Part shown: positions 45,034-54,629 of the stretch, one piece after another
Layout: every line of letters starts with the position of its first letter
Position numbering within the stretch: position 1 is the first letter of the stretch
Origin: an uncultured Eggerthella sp.
GTDB taxonomy: Bacteria; Actinomycetota; Coriobacteriia; Coriobacteriales; Eggerthellaceae
Direction: 5' to 3'
NCBI GenBank assembly: GCA_900542525.1
Contig: UQNZ01000001.1
Span: 260,239 to 324,238, forward strand
Length of the DNA stretch: 64,000 nt
Translations under genes and position numbers: made by a program
The notes under the pieces: generated by a model
Told to the model about the DNA's origin: nothing
Database searches by the model: none
The model's input: the letters and a program-made list of their open reading frames with translations, nothing else

Positions 45034-46626
45034 ATGGCTAAGCACATTTTCGTTACAGGCGGCGTGGTTTCATCGCTCGGCAAGGGCATTACCGCAGCAT
45101 CGCTCGGGCATCTGCTCAAAGCACGCGGCTATAAAGTGACCATGCAAAAGATGGATCCGTATCTAAACGTTGATCCTGGCACCATGTCCCCTTTTCAGCA
45201 CGGCGAAGTCTTCGTTACCGACGACGGTCAAGAAGCCGATCTCGATCTGGGGCATTATGAACGCTTCATCGATGAAAGCCTCACTAAGGAATCCAACTTC
45301 ACTCAAGGATCGATCTATCAAACGCTCATCGCGCGTGAGCGCCGCGGCGATTTTCTCGGTGGTACCGTGCAGGTCATTCCACACGTGACCGAAGCGATCA
45401 AGGAACGGCTCTACCGCATTGCCGATCAGACGAATGCCGATATCGTCATCTCAGAGATCGGCGGTACGATCGGCGACATCGAATCGCTCCCCTTCATCGA
45501 AGCGGCGCGCCAATTCATGCGCGAACGATCTGCCGACGATGTCTGTTTCGTACACGTGACACTCGTGCCCTATATCGCTGCAGCTCACGAGGTAAAGACC
45601 AAGCCTACCCAGCACAGTGTGAAGGAACTGCGCTCGCTAGGTGTTCAGCCCGATTTCATCGTCTGCCGCTCCGATCACGAGATCTCGTGCGGCGTACGTG
45701 AGAAGATCGCGCTCTTCTGCGATGTGGCACCGCGCGAAGTGCTTTCCTGCACCGACGCGCCTTCAATCTATGAGGTGCCTATCATGCTCGCCGCGCAAGA
45801 CTTCGATGTGCAGGTGCTTGAGAAGCTCAATCTACCCGTTACTCCGATCGATCTCTCGCCTCTCCAAATGTTCCTCGACGCGCGCGCCGCCTGCGAAGGC
45901 AAGACGGATATCGCGGTCGTAGGCAAATACGTGAGTCTACCTGATGCCTACCTTTCGATCATCGAGGCACTTCATCATGCAGGTATTGCACAAGGCACCG
46001 ATGTGGAGGTGCACTTGATCGATGGCGAAGAGCTCACCCCTGAAAATGCCGACGAGCTGCTCGGTGAAATGCAGGGCATCTTGGTACCTGGCGGTTTTGG
46101 GCAACGTGCTTTCGAAGGTAAGATCGAAGCAGCGCGCTATGCACGCGAACACGGCATTCCGTTCCTCGGAATCTGCCTTGGCCTACAAGCAGCTGTCTGC
46201 GAATTCGCTCGTAATGTGGCTGGCCTAGAAGGGGCAACGTCTGCTGAGTTCGACGATGAGGCCCCCTATCGCGTGATCGACCTCATGCCCGAGCAAGAGG
46301 ACATCGAAGACAAAGGCGGCACCATGCGCCTCGGGGCTTATCCTTGCAAGGTCTTGCAGGGCTCACGCGCACATGAAGCATATGGTGAAGAGCTCATCTA
46401 TGAGCGTCACCGCCATCGCTACGAAGTGAACAACGCTTATCGCGACACGCTCACGAAAGCAGGGCTTACGATATCGGGCGTCTCGCCAGACGAGCGCTTG
46501 GTCGAGATGATCGAGATCCCCGATCACCCGTGGTTCGTGGCAAGTCAAGGCCATCCCGAATTCAAGAGCCGCCCCACCAAACCCCATCCGCTCTTCATGG
46601 GGTTCGTAAACGCTGCGCGTCAATAA
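45034..46626 (+). CDS. pyrG: CTP synthase
   Basis: A 530-residue two-domain enzyme making CTP from UTP, ATP and glutamine. The synthetase domain begins [22 protein letters not shown] and has [27 protein letters not shown]. The glutaminase domain has [21 protein letters not shown], the nucleophile in [12 protein letters not shown], and the His-Glu pair in [13 protein letters not shown] lies 5 bases before the ATG at 45034; the frame opens 7 codons earlier. It is a single gene after the structured RNA region. Confidence 0.97.
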   Translation: MAKHIFVTGGVVSSLGKGITAASLGHLLKARGYKVTMQKMDPYLNVDPGTMSPFQHGEVFVTDDGQEADLDLGHYERFIDESLTKESNFTQGSIYQTLIARERRGDFLGGTVQVIPHVTEAIKERLYRIADQTNADIVISEIGGTIGDIESLPFIEAARQFMRERSADDVCFVHVTLVPYIAAAHEVKTKPTQHSVKELRSLGVQPDFIVCRSDHEISCGVREKIALFCDVAPREVLSCTDAPSIYEVPIMLAAQDFDVQVLEKLNLPVTPIDLSPLQMFLDARAACEGKTDIAVVGKYVSLPDAYLSIIEALHHAGIAQGTDVEVHLIDGEELTPENADELLGEMQGILVPGGFGQRAFEGKIEAARYAREHGIPFLGICLGLQAAVCEFARNVAGLEGATSAEFDDEAPYRVIDLMPEQEDIEDKGGTMRLGAYPCKVLQGSRAHEAYGEELIYERHRHRYEVNNAYRDTLTKAGLTISGVSPDERLVEMIEIPDHPWFVASQGHPEFKSRPTKPHPLFMGFVNAARQ

Positions 46627-46630
46627 AGCA

Positions 46631-46748
46631 ATGCTTGAATAATCCCAACGAAGGCGTGTTCGCTATCGATGCGGTCGATCTGGCTGCGTGCGAATCTGCT
46701 CTTCAATGGATATATAACTAGTCTTCGGCCCACTCATGATTCAAGCAT
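46631..46748. other. Structured spacer after pyrG
   Basis: A 10-bp inverted repeat, ATGCTTGAAT (46631-46640) and ATTCAAGCAT (46739-46748), encloses ~98 bases. Inside are GTTCGC/GCGAAT and an ATCGA/TCGAT hairpin. A second AATGCTT partner (AAGCATT at 46751-46757, followed by TTGTC) gives an alternative pairing. It may be an RNA structure at the end of pyrG or of the opposing gene. Confidence 0.35.
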
Positions 46749-46767
46749 AGAAGCATTTTGTCACTCG

Positions 46768-47121
46768 TTAGTCCAGCTCCTTTGCCGCCCCGATCATTTC
46801 TTCAAGTCCTTGGCAGGTCATACTGGCTTCATGCTTTGCTGATAGGTCGTCGAACTGCGCCGGATCAGCAAGTTCTACGCATCGCTGCAAAACATCAACG
46901 AGGTTTTCCTCAGGATCGAACGTAACGATCGGTAAATCATCGGGGAAAAATGCGCGGGTAGCATTCTCTGAAACCAAACCAGCAACGAACTCCAATGCAA
47001 CCCATCTTTGATCTTCAGAATGATGCATCCCTTCAAATCGAAGAGCAGACATCAACTGGTCCATAGTCGGCGCGTCCGATGCGAACGCAGCGATCGATTG
47101 AGATATTTCTTTCATGAGCAT
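46768..47121 (-). CDS. Small acidic protein of unknown function
   Basis: A 117-residue, acidic, soluble protein with no membrane helix or motif that I recognise. It is predicted mainly alpha-helical (EISQSIAAFASDAPTMDQLMSALRF at the N-terminus, a Leu/Asp-rich middle, and MTCQGLEEMIGAAKELD at the end). AGGAG stands 8 bases before the ATG. It lies 40 bases downstream of the large amidohydrolase-like gene on the same strand and is probably cotranscribed, so it may work with it. No function is proposed. Confidence 0.6.
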   Translation of the reverse strand: MLMKEISQSIAAFASDAPTMDQLMSALRFEGMHHSEDQRWVALEFVAGLVSENATRAFFPDDLPIVTFDPEENLVDVLQRCVELADPAQFDDLSAKHEASMTCQGLEEMIGAAKELD

Positions 47122-47161
47122 GATGCTGTCTCCTATCTAACGGTATTGGTCTTCACCATTT

Positions 47162-49126
47162 CTAGTACTTCCCACGTGAATTGCGCTTTGAGGAGAGGTT
47201 CACGTAGATGATGATCGGCGCGATAACCAAGAAGATGATGATGGGCACATAGAGCGGACAATCTTGCAAGAAGTTCATGGAAAATAGCGCCAGCAGAACG
47301 GGGATAACCTGTTCGTTGGCGCATTTCTTCATGATGAACGCGGTGTCGCGATCCACCTTCACCGTCGAATCCAAATCGGTTATGCCAAGTTCGGTACGGA
47401 TCGGCAACGGGATCCCGATCGTCATATCGATGGGAGTATAGAGATTGTTCGCCTGCAGTTTGCTCTCATCTTCGATGGGAAAGACCTGGCAGATGCACTC
47501 TTTATCCTTGTAAGAGATGATGACATTGTCCATTTCATCAATGCCCAAATGCGCCATATTGTCCTTCGTCATGCGAACCGCACGATCGTTCTCATCATTG
47601 GCATAAGGGCGCCGACACATGAGCGAGAGCGTACTCTTGCCCACATACAGATTCGCGATCCATCGGCCAATACGCTTGAAGATATTGCATCTCTTCTTCC
47701 CGAGCACAATCGGCTTGATGACGATACTGGGCGGGAAGCAGCGCTCGAAAACTTTGCGTAAGTACGCCTCTTCAGGATGTGAGAGGCTCTCTTGGCGAAT
47801 GGACTCATGAACAGGATAGGTCTTTTCGAGTATCGCCAGTCCATCAAGCAATCGCGGTTTCTCCTGATCAGCGGCTTGCATCGTATTTTCGCGCGTAGGT
47901 TGTTCTTCGCTCGTTCCAGTAACCTGTTCTTCGGCTTTGATATACGCAACCACTTGCTGGCGCAGCTCGTCTTCAAGTCGACAGGGCAAGCGCTCGCCTA
48001 GCAGTATACGCTGCCTGCGGTTCAGCTTGATAACCCCCGCATCCAGCGAATCATCAAAAACAAGGTGGTTGGCTTTTACGATAAAGCTCTGGTTCGTGAC
48101 CACGTCTTTTATTCCGAAGAGATCCGCGCCTTCAAGCAGTTCTTGAACTGCCCCTCCCTCGATCATCTTCGTGGAGATGACCACATCTTCCGAGCTGACC
48201 TTATCGATCGACTGTACACGAATCTTGTCGAAACGCGCATAGGGCGCTTTCCGAATGAAAACCTCGCAATCAGCATGATCCGCTATCTTCAAGGTTCGCT
48301 GCACATGCTTCGTTATAGCGATCTGACCAACACCAAGCGAATCTTGTGGAACGATACTGATATCCATCAAAGTACCCTGTTTAGGACATTCCAGCTGAAA
48401 CGGAGTCACATAGTTTTCTTTATAGAATACAGAAGGAACACCAACACTATAGAGACAACCATCTTGAACGGGCAGCGTCTCATCAACGATCCTCACCAAC
48501 GTTGAGCCACTATCGTAAACATGATCGGCAAAATTGCTGTTCAGAGATGTGATGCATTCTTCAAGCGCATCCCGGATCCGATCATAGGCGTATTCAGGAA
48601 AATCCTTGCAGAGATATTTCGAATTTATCTCGATCTGGATACACGAAACGTCAGCTCTCTTTGCTGTTGAAGCCGCGACCGTATTTGGGCCGCTCGCCTT
48701 GAACACTTCATCTACAAGCACCACTCCTATTCCCAGGTCCTCCAGGCAACGGCAAAGCGTCGACAACGTGATATCGTCGCGCAGATTCTTGCCATCCGCC
48801 GTACCAAGGATAAAAGCAGCCTCGCGCTCGGAAGAGAGCTGATGCAAGTCGAACACCACTCTTGCATCGTTTTCCTTCACGTAGTCAACCAGAGCGTCAC
48901 GATAGGGAGAATGCTCGTCGTAGTTCGGATCATCATCGTTGCTCTTCGTCTTGATGATGACGGGACAATGCAGCGAACGATGAAGATCGCGTGCAAGATC
49001 GCTCGTCTGCACTTCGGCAGGTTTGACCCTACCCGCACGCGTATGCTCAACGCCATGGGGCGCAGAGAGCATAACGAGTCCTTTGCCTTGCAATATCTCG
49101 AAATCGTCAGGCATCTGATCGATCAT
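47162..49126 (-). CDS. Membrane-anchored N-formylglutamate amidohydrolase-like protein with Cdc48-N-like domains
   Basis: A 654-residue protein of unusual layout. Residues ~15-210 resemble N-formylglutamate amidohydrolases (M14-like zinc hydrolases): PHGVEHTR supplies H24 and E27, and VVFDLHQLSSERE supplies H95. Two later parts (~270-400 and ~485-595) look like double-psi beta-barrel domains of the Cdc48 N-terminal type; the second reads DENDRAVRMTKDNMAHLG, then DEMDNVIISYKDKE. A low-complexity linker (~405-430) separates them. The C-terminus has two hydrophobic stretches (~605-640) and a short basic tail, so it is membrane-attached with the domains probably inside the cell. It diverges from the P-loop gene at 49239. 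The substrate is unknown, and domain calls are from pattern only. Confidence 0.65.
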   Translation of the reverse strand: MIDQMPDDFEILQGKGLVMLSAPHGVEHTRAGRVKPAEVQTSDLARDLHRSLHCPVIIKTKSNDDDPNYDEHSPYRDALVDYVKENDARVVFDLHQLSSEREAAFILGTADGKNLRDDITLSTLCRCLEDLGIGVVLVDEVFKASGPNTVAASTAKRADVSCIQIEINSKYLCKDFPEYAYDRIRDALEECITSLNSNFADHVYDSGSTLVRIVDETLPVQDGCLYSVGVPSVFYKENYVTPFQLECPKQGTLMDISIVPQDSLGVGQIAITKHVQRTLKIADHADCEVFIRKAPYARFDKIRVQSIDKVSSEDVVISTKMIEGGAVQELLEGADLFGIKDVVTNQSFIVKANHLVFDDSLDAGVIKLNRRQRILLGERLPCRLEDELRQQVVAYIKAEEQVTGTSEEQPTRENTMQAADQEKPRLLDGLAILEKTYPVHESIRQESLSHPEEAYLRKVFERCFPPSIVIKPIVLGKKRCNIFKRIGRWIANLYVGKSTLSLMCRRPYANDENDRAVRMTKDNMAHLGIDEMDNVIISYKDKECICQVFPIEDESKLQANNLYTPIDMTIGIPLPIRTELGITDLDSTVKVDRDTAFIMKKCANEQVIPVLLALFSMNFLQDCPLYVPIIIFLVIAPIIIYVNLSSKRNSRGKY

Positions 49127-49179
49127 GGTCGCCCCGCTGTCTCTTCACAAGCTCGAGTTCGTTTTCTTCGTTTCTCTCT

Positions 49180-49185
49180 TATAAT
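49180..49185 (+). promoter_or_regulatory. -10 box of the P-loop kinase gene
   Basis: Consensus TATAAT ~54 bases before the ATG of the plus-strand gene, in the 112-base divergent gap. A weak TTCGTT at 49158-49163 stands 16 bases upstream as a possible -35. Confidence 0.5.
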
Positions 49186-49238
49186 AATTGAGATCAAACC
49201 AAGATGACCACAAAGAAACCAACCATAAGGAAGAGACC

Positions 49239-50033
49239 ATGGACTGGGATGGGATCCTGCACCTAAACAAGTTACCATCTCATCCGAAACTATTGATCAT
49301 AGGTGGTCCACCCCGCTGCGGGAAAAGCACGCTGGCTCATGAGATCATGCTAACTTACGGAATCGATGCAGTCTCAGGCGATGCGATTCGACGCGTCCTT
49401 GCATCCGCTGGAATGAGCTTTCTTCCGATCGATCCCGACACCTGGGCAACTGATGCCAGTGGTTTTGTGCAAGCTTGTCGAGACAGGGATTCAAAGGTCG
49501 CTCGTGCTTGTTCGGTATATGCCGAACAAATGCTTTCTGATTACAAGAGCATCATAGTTGAAGGATGTATCTGGGCTGATGCGATCAAGCACTTCGCACA
49601 TCCGGTACGCCCACGTAACGGTGCCATCCATCCCGTGCATCCAGAGGTGCTTGCTGTGTATCTTTTCAACACTACAAGTCCAGAAGAGGAACTCGAAAGC
49701 CTGCACGAACAATGCAAAGACCCTACCAGCTGGCTTAATCGCTATACCGCAGATCAGCTAGACGGGTTCGCGGTTGCCAATCGGCTGCGCACACGTAAGA
49801 TGAAACAGGTTGTATGCGAACAAGGAGCGGTTCCGATTGAGAACGAACGATCAATAGCGAAGACCCTTTTAGGAAACTACGCCAGCGATCCAAGCGATAG
49901 TCAAGCAGCTGACCACCAGAACTGCATACAGACTTATCTCGATGCAGGCTTACTTGAAGGCGGATTGGACGAGATGCACCGTCTCGCACTCGAGATCATC
50001 AAGGCCTGGATGGAGCCATACAAGAATGCCTGA
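49239..50033 (+). CDS. P-loop kinase-like protein
   Basis: A ~264-residue protein with a clear Walker A loop (LLIIGGPPRCGKSTLAHEI, near residue 20) and SGDAIRRVL shortly after. IIVEGCIW matches the second strand of small-molecule or zeta-toxin-like kinases. I see no canonical Walker B with two acidic residues. It could phosphorylate a small metabolite or nucleotide; the substrate is unknown. The ATG at 49239 has AGGAAG upstream; the frame opens at 49188 inside the promoter. It is transcribed away from the amidohydrolase-like gene, suggesting shared control. Confidence 0.65.
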   Translation: MDWDGILHLNKLPSHPKLLIIGGPPRCGKSTLAHEIMLTYGIDAVSGDAIRRVLASAGMSFLPIDPDTWATDASGFVQACRDRDSKVARACSVYAEQMLSDYKSIIVEGCIWADAIKHFAHPVRPRNGAIHPVHPEVLAVYLFNTTSPEEELESLHEQCKDPTSWLNRYTADQLDGFAVANRLRTRKMKQVVCEQGAVPIENERSIAKTLLGNYASDPSDSQAADHQNCIQTYLDAGLLEGGLDEMHRLALEIIKAWMEPYKNA

Positions 50034-50334
50034 GCAAAATACGATCTCTCTACTAAATAAGGGTGTTGCAACCATCCCATATGTTACCGCTGCTCCGCAA
50101 CTTGGCACGAACAGTAAACGACAGTAAAGCTGGGGCCGATCGGAGTCGAAAGATCTTCATCATATGGATGTTCCTGATGTGGTATTGCATGTATTTCGTC
50201 GAGCGCGCATCGCCATACCAAGCAGGAGAAACCTTGGATAAGGATTTTCCGAAAACCGCCCGAACAACCCGAACCAAGTTGCAACAAAAGCCACCGAATA
50301 AGACAGGTTGCTCCAAGGCGTTTACAATGAAACC
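50034..50334 (+). promoter_or_regulatory. Spacer with the xerD promoter (-35 at 50300, -10 at 50323)
   Basis: About 300 bases without a gene. Near its right end are AAGACA (50300-50305), 17 bases, then TACAAT (50323-50328). Only six bases (GAAACC) separate the -10 from the xerD ATG, so transcription should start at or beside the start codon. Confidence 0.65.
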
Positions 50335-51231
50335 ATGGAACAGATCATCGAAGAATACTTTGCCTACCTCGCCATCGAACGCGGCTCTTCTCCGCTCACG
50401 ATCGATGCCTACGCCAAAGACCTTGCAACCTATCGCACCTTTCTTGAAGAGCGCGGCAAGACCGATCTTGCCAGCATCGAGCGCGATGATATCCTTGCTT
50501 TCCAAAAAAGCCAGCTTGATCAGGGGTTTGCTGTCTCGACTCTCGAGCGCAGGCTTTCAGCGATAAAAGGGCTGCATCGTTTCGCCTTGCGCGAAGGATA
50601 TGTGGATACCGACCCAGCTCAAGCGATCCCGCTTCCCAAGAAGCCAGGCCGCCTTCCCGACGTGCTTTCGATCGATCAGGTGAACGATCTGCTCGACAAC
50701 GTTGATACCTCAATAGCAACAGGCAAACGCGATGCGACCATCCTTGAAGTGCTCTACGGATGCGGCTTGCGCGTAAGCGAGCTGGTGAACCTTGACCGAG
50801 CGAACATCCTTTCCGAAGAGGGCTTCTTGCGGGTGTTCGGCAAGGGAAGCAAGGAGCGTATCGTGCCCATTTCAGGTATCGCATTCGAACGATTGATCGA
50901 ATACTTGAACGAGGTGCGCCCCGAACTCGAAAATAAAAAAGCCCCTGCCACCACGGCGGTCTTTCTGAATGCGCGTGGCGGGCGACTTTCGCGCCAAAGC
51001 GTGCATGCGATCGTGGCACGCGCTGGCATGAGTATCGGTGTGAAGAATCTTCACCCCCACACGCTGCGTCATTCGTTCGCAACTCACTTGCTTGAGGGTG
51101 GTGCCGACCTGCGTTCGATCCAAGACATGCTCGGACATGCCGACATCGCCACAACGCAGATCTATACGCATGTGCAGATGTCCCATTTGAAGGAAGAGTA
51201 CCTCGCCGCACACCCCCGCGCGCACGAGTAG
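50335..51231 (+). CDS. xerD: Tyrosine recombinase of the XerC/XerD type
   Basis: A 298-residue site-specific recombinase resolving chromosome dimers at dif. The N-terminal core-binding domain (EEYFAYLAIERGSSPLTIDAYAKDL) is followed by the catalytic domain. YGCGLRVSELVNL carries Arg I, HTLRHSFATHLLEGG carries the HxxR pair, and LGHADIATTQIYTHV carries the histidine and nucleophilic tyrosine. The length and lack of phage neighbours suggest the housekeeping XerD rather than an integrase. No Shine-Dalgarno precedes the ATG; the mRNA is probably leaderless. Confidence 0.92.
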   Translation: MEQIIEEYFAYLAIERGSSPLTIDAYAKDLATYRTFLEERGKTDLASIERDDILAFQKSQLDQGFAVSTLERRLSAIKGLHRFALREGYVDTDPAQAIPLPKKPGRLPDVLSIDQVNDLLDNVDTSIATGKRDATILEVLYGCGLRVSELVNLDRANILSEEGFLRVFGKGSKERIVPISGIAFERLIEYLNEVRPELENKKAPATTAVFLNARGGRLSRQSVHAIVARAGMSIGVKNLHPHTLRHSFATHLLEGGADLRSIQDMLGHADIATTQIYTHVQMSHLKEEYLAAHPRAHE

Positions 51232-51304
51232 CCACGGCTGGCAGCACGGCTTCGGCATGGGCACAACGCTCACCGCACACGACTAGCCACCGCCCGAACA
51301 AGCG

Positions 51305-52078
51305 CTATTCAACAGGGCGCTTGAAATCAGGCTCGATCGTGAGTAGCCGTGGCCCCTCTTCCGTAATAGCCACCGTCTTCTCGAAATGCGCACTTGGCTT
51401 CCCGTCGCGCGTAATCACGCCCCAACCATCAGATAGCTGTTTGGTCTTGCGCGTGCCCATGTTGATCATCGGCTCGATCGCTAGCACCATGCCCACCTCG
51501 AGCAAGGGACCCGTATGCTTGCGCCCGTAATTCGGCACATTCGGCTCTTCGTGCATAACGCGACCGATTCCATGCTCCACATATTCGCGGACAACACCAT
51601 AACCCGCATCCTCAGCGATCACCTGAACTGCGTGCCCGATATCACCCAGATGATTCCCTGCACGTGCCGCATCGATACCTGCCCACATGCTCGCTTCAGT
51701 CACCTCGAGCAAGCGCTGCTTCTTCGGCGAGATCTTTCCCACCGGAAAAGTCCAGGCGTTATCGCCAACCCAACCGCCCACGGTAGCGCCCGTGTCGATC
51801 GAAATGATATCCCCCTCTTGCAGAACGACCACATCTGAAGGAATGCCATGAACGATCTGCTCGTTTATCGACGCACAGATAGAACCCGGGAATCCGCCAT
51901 AGCCTTTGAACGCGGGGATGCCACCGCCCTGGAGAATGGTCTCTTCGGCGATGCGATCGAGCTCGAGCGTGGTCACGCCCGGCTTCACCGCAGCCCCCAC
52001 CACGCGAAGCGCTCGCGCAGAGAGCTCTCCCGCTTTCGCCATCGCATCGATATCACGCGGTGATTTCTTGATTATCAT
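51305..52078 (-). CDS. map: Methionine aminopeptidase, type I
   Basis: A 257-residue pita-bread metallopeptidase removing the initiator methionine. SINEQIVHGIP, GDIISIDTGATVGGWVGDNAWTF (metal-binding aspartates), EHGIGRVMHEEPNVPNYG, VLAIEPMINMG and SAHFEKTVAITEEGP give the full metal-ligand set. The ATG at 52078 (MIIKKSPRDIDAM) fits family starts; the frame opens at 52108. It is a single gene converging on xerD, outside the ribosomal protein operon where map often lies. Confidence 0.96.
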   Translation of the reverse strand: MIIKKSPRDIDAMAKAGELSARALRVVGAAVKPGVTTLELDRIAEETILQGGGIPAFKGYGGFPGSICASINEQIVHGIPSDVVVLQEGDIISIDTGATVGGWVGDNAWTFPVGKISPKKQRLLEVTEASMWAGIDAARAGNHLGDIGHAVQVIAEDAGYGVVREYVEHGIGRVMHEEPNVPNYGRKHTGPLLEVGMVLAIEPMINMGTRKTKQLSDGWGVITRDGKPSAHFEKTVAITEEGPRLLTIEPDFKRPVE

Positions 52079-52158
52079 GCCTAAACGCCTTTCTTCCCTG
52101 GTCATCATGGCGCAGTCTTTGCTACTATTTCTCTAGCTTACTAAGAAAAAGGTGGCAT

Positions 52159-53664
52159 ATGCCATATCAACATAATAAAAAGCAAGATAGAAAACCTACG
52201 AAGCGCACCGACCGCCCCGCTTCACGCAAAGCGAAGCAAAACGTCGCGCGCAATACAATGCGAAACGAAGCAACCCACGAACGAGCCGCTCGTGAACGAG
52301 CAGCAAATTCCGACACCCAAAAACCCACATCGATCACCAGGGAATTCATGTCGAGCGCTCGTGAATCTTCTTCAGCGAACTCCCGCAAACACGCACAGTC
52401 CTCGCGCGATCGTCCGCGTACAGCTTCAGCAAGAACCACATCGCGCAGCCAAGAGCGAATGCGCGTTTCGCAGCGCACCACACAATACCAAGCGGGCACT
52501 TCCAGAAGCGATTCACCAGCGCAAGCACGCCCACGAAATGCCCAGCAGCACAACGCTGTTCAAGAAGCGCACCACAAGTTCCCCATCACGATCTGGATCG
52601 CTTTTGCACTCATCGCTCTTATCGCAGTCGCATTCGCATTCAGTTCCTGCACCTCCTGTTCCTCGCCGAATGCGGATGGCGAAGGAGCGCTTGCTGCCTC
52701 AGACAAAGCTGCCCCTGAAGGGCAAACGATCACGCTTTCCTTCGCGGGCGATTGCACGCTCGGCACCGACGAAGGCTTCGATCGCTCCACCAGCTTCAAC
52801 GCAAAATACAACGAAGTGGGTGACCCCGCCTATTTCTTCGCGAACGTGGCCAGCATCTTCGCAGACGATGATTCCACCATCGTGAATATGGAAGGCACCC
52901 TCACCGATTCCACCACACGCGCCGATAAGACTTTCGCATTCAAGGCACCACGCGAATACGCTGAAATACTCAAGGCAGGCAACGTCGATGCAGCATCGCT
53001 TGCGAACAATCATTCGCGCGACTATGGCGATCAAAGTTACACCGACACCATCGAAGCAGTCGAGGCTGTGGGCATTCCCACCTTCGGCTACGATCGCATC
53101 GCGTATCTGGACGTGAAAGGCGTGAAAGTTGCGCTTGTCGGAACATACGAACTTGCCGAAGGCGCTGGCATCAAAGACGAGATGGTGAACAACATCAACG
53201 CCGCCAAAGAATCAGGGGCGCAGATCATCGTGGTGTTCTTCCACTGGGGAACCGAGCGAGAAACCGTGCCAGACAGCGTTCAGATGGAACTCGGACATGC
53301 CGCCATTGATGCAGGAGCAACGCTCGTGGTCGGATCGCATCCGCATGTGATCCAAGGCATGGAGAACTACAACGGACATACGATCGTCTACAGCTTGGGC
53401 AATTTCTGCTTCGGCGGCAACAAGAATCCCAGCGATAAGGATTGTATGATCGTTCAACAAACCTTCACTGTGCGCGGCAACGATGTCACGATCGACAACA
53501 CGAACGTGATCCCCTGTTCGATCTCTTCAGTAAGTTCGCGAAACAACTACCAACCTACGCCTGCAACAGGCGACGAAAAAGAACGCATCGAGGCGAAGAT
53601 CAAACGCTCGAGCGATGCCATCGCTGAAATGGCTGCAGGCTCGAGCAGCGGCTCAAACGAATAA
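52159..53664 (+). CDS. CapA-family metallophosphatase-like membrane protein
   Basis: A 501-residue protein. Residues 1-~135 are extremely Arg/Ser/Gln/Thr-rich and probably disordered and cytoplasmic. One membrane helix (ITIWIAFALIALIAVAFAF) follows, then an outer CapA/PgsA domain: SFAGDCTLGTDEGFD, NMEGTL, SLANNHSRDYG, VFFHWGTE, SHPHVIQGMENYNG and YSLGNFCFGG, the metallophosphatase-type residues. CapA proteins take part in poly-gamma-glutamate or polysaccharide export, but no capB, capC or polymer genes are nearby. A role in envelope polymer handling is an inference. AAGGTGG supports the start. Confidence 0.85.
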   Translation: MPYQHNKKQDRKPTKRTDRPASRKAKQNVARNTMRNEATHERAARERAANSDTQKPTSITREFMSSARESSSANSRKHAQSSRDRPRTASARTTSRSQERMRVSQRTTQYQAGTSRSDSPAQARPRNAQQHNAVQEAHHKFPITIWIAFALIALIAVAFAFSSCTSCSSPNADGEGALAASDKAAPEGQTITLSFAGDCTLGTDEGFDRSTSFNAKYNEVGDPAYFFANVASIFADDDSTIVNMEGTLTDSTTRADKTFAFKAPREYAEILKAGNVDAASLANNHSRDYGDQSYTDTIEAVEAVGIPTFGYDRIAYLDVKGVKVALVGTYELAEGAGIKDEMVNNINAAKESGAQIIVVFFHWGTERETVPDSVQMELGHAAIDAGATLVVGSHPHVIQGMENYNGHTIVYSLGNFCFGGNKNPSDKDCMIVQQTFTVRGNDVTIDNTNVIPCSISSVSSRNNYQPTPATGDEKERIEAKIKRSSDAIAEMAAGSSSGSNE

Positions 53665-53666
53665 AA

Positions 53667-53694
53667 GGCTCGCAGCCCTCGTAGGCCACGAGCC
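53667..53694 (-). terminator. Terminator of the second crotonase gene
   Basis: GGCTCG (53667-53672) pairs with CGAGCC (53689-53694), with an inner GCC/GGC and a 6-base loop. On the minus strand TTTTATTCG follows, 45 bases after the crotonase stop. The plus-strand capA-like gene ends just before it. Confidence 0.7.
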
Positions 53695-53738
53695 TCAAAC
53701 GATGCTCTTCAACGATAGTTCTGCTTACACTGCTTGCA

Positions 53739-54533
53739 CTACTTCCCCGTGAATGCTGCGCGGCGCTTCTCGATGAAAGCGTAGACACCCTCGCGGAAAT
53801 CCTGCGTCGCAGCACATTCGCATTGCGTGGGTACTTCAACGGTCGTGATCCACTTGAGATACTCCGCATACTCAACGGTGTAGATCTGCTTCTTGATGTT
53901 CTTATAAGCAACCAGCGGGCCACGCACCAGCTTGCGTGCGAACTTCATCGTCTCTTCGTCCAAGATATCGGCTGGCACCACGCGATGCACGAGACCCCAG
54001 TCGAAGAATTCCGCTACACCCACCGGGCGGCCCGTTACTGCCAGATCCATCGTGCGCGCAGGGCCAATGGTCTTTGAGAGCAGATAGGTAAGACCCATGT
54101 CGGGCACGAGGCCTAAGTTCACGAACGCAAGAATGAACTTCGCGTTATCGGCGCAGATCATGAAGTCGCCGCTCAATGCCAAGCTCACGCCAGCTCCCGC
54201 GACCGACCCAGCCACCGAAGTGATAACGAGCTTGTCCATCTTCTTGAGCTTGTCGGTGATGATGCTGTTCTTCTCCATCATGGCCGCCATATCCATCGGC
54301 CCACCCGATTCGAAAACGCCATGGAGCATCCCCACATCACCGCCCGCAGAGAACGAACGCTCGAGTCCTTTGATCACGAGCACCTTCACGTTGTCGTTCG
54401 TTTCCGCATCGCTTATCGCATCGAGCAATTCCGCACCCATCTGCATATCGAGCGCGTTCAAGTTCTCCTTGCAAGTCATCGCGATAACCGCAATGCCCTC
54501 TTCAACGGTGTAGGTGATCTTCTGATAATCCAT
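53739..54533 (-). CDS. Enoyl-CoA hydratase/isomerase family protein
   Basis: A ~264-residue crotonase-fold protein. Oxyanion-hole parts are SFSAGGDVGMLHGV and GSVAGAGVSLALSGDFMICA. FVNLGLVPDMGLTYLLSKTIG resembles isomerases more than the hydratase LPE type: the glutamate at the usual second position is not evident, and an aspartate is present in PDMG. This suggests an enoyl-CoA isomerase or another crotonase activity. The start at 54533 (MDYQKITY) follows AAAGGG; the frame opens further upstream. It has no clear pathway neighbours. Confidence 0.85.
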   Translation of the reverse strand: MDYQKITYTVEEGIAVIAMTCKENLNALDMQMGAELLDAISDAETNDNVKVLVIKGLERSFSAGGDVGMLHGVFESGGPMDMAAMMEKNSIITDKLKKMDKLVITSVAGSVAGAGVSLALSGDFMICADNAKFILAFVNLGLVPDMGLTYLLSKTIGPARTMDLAVTGRPVGVAEFFDWGLVHRVVPADILDEETMKFARKLVRGPLVAYKNIKKQIYTVEYAEYLKWITTVEVPTQCECAATQDFREGVYAFIEKRRAAFTGK

Positions 54534-54629
54534 CATGAGCCCTTTCATAAAACAACAGTGAAGCACAAAAGCGCATGTACGCTAGCAAAAGCGAGATCGT
54601 TCCGTTTGCGTCACGTGCTTCGATCTATT

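Noticed and set aside
50335..51231. xerD as a phage or island integrase
   Set aside because: No tRNA target, repeats or phage genes are beside it, and its length and motifs fit the chromosomal XerD.
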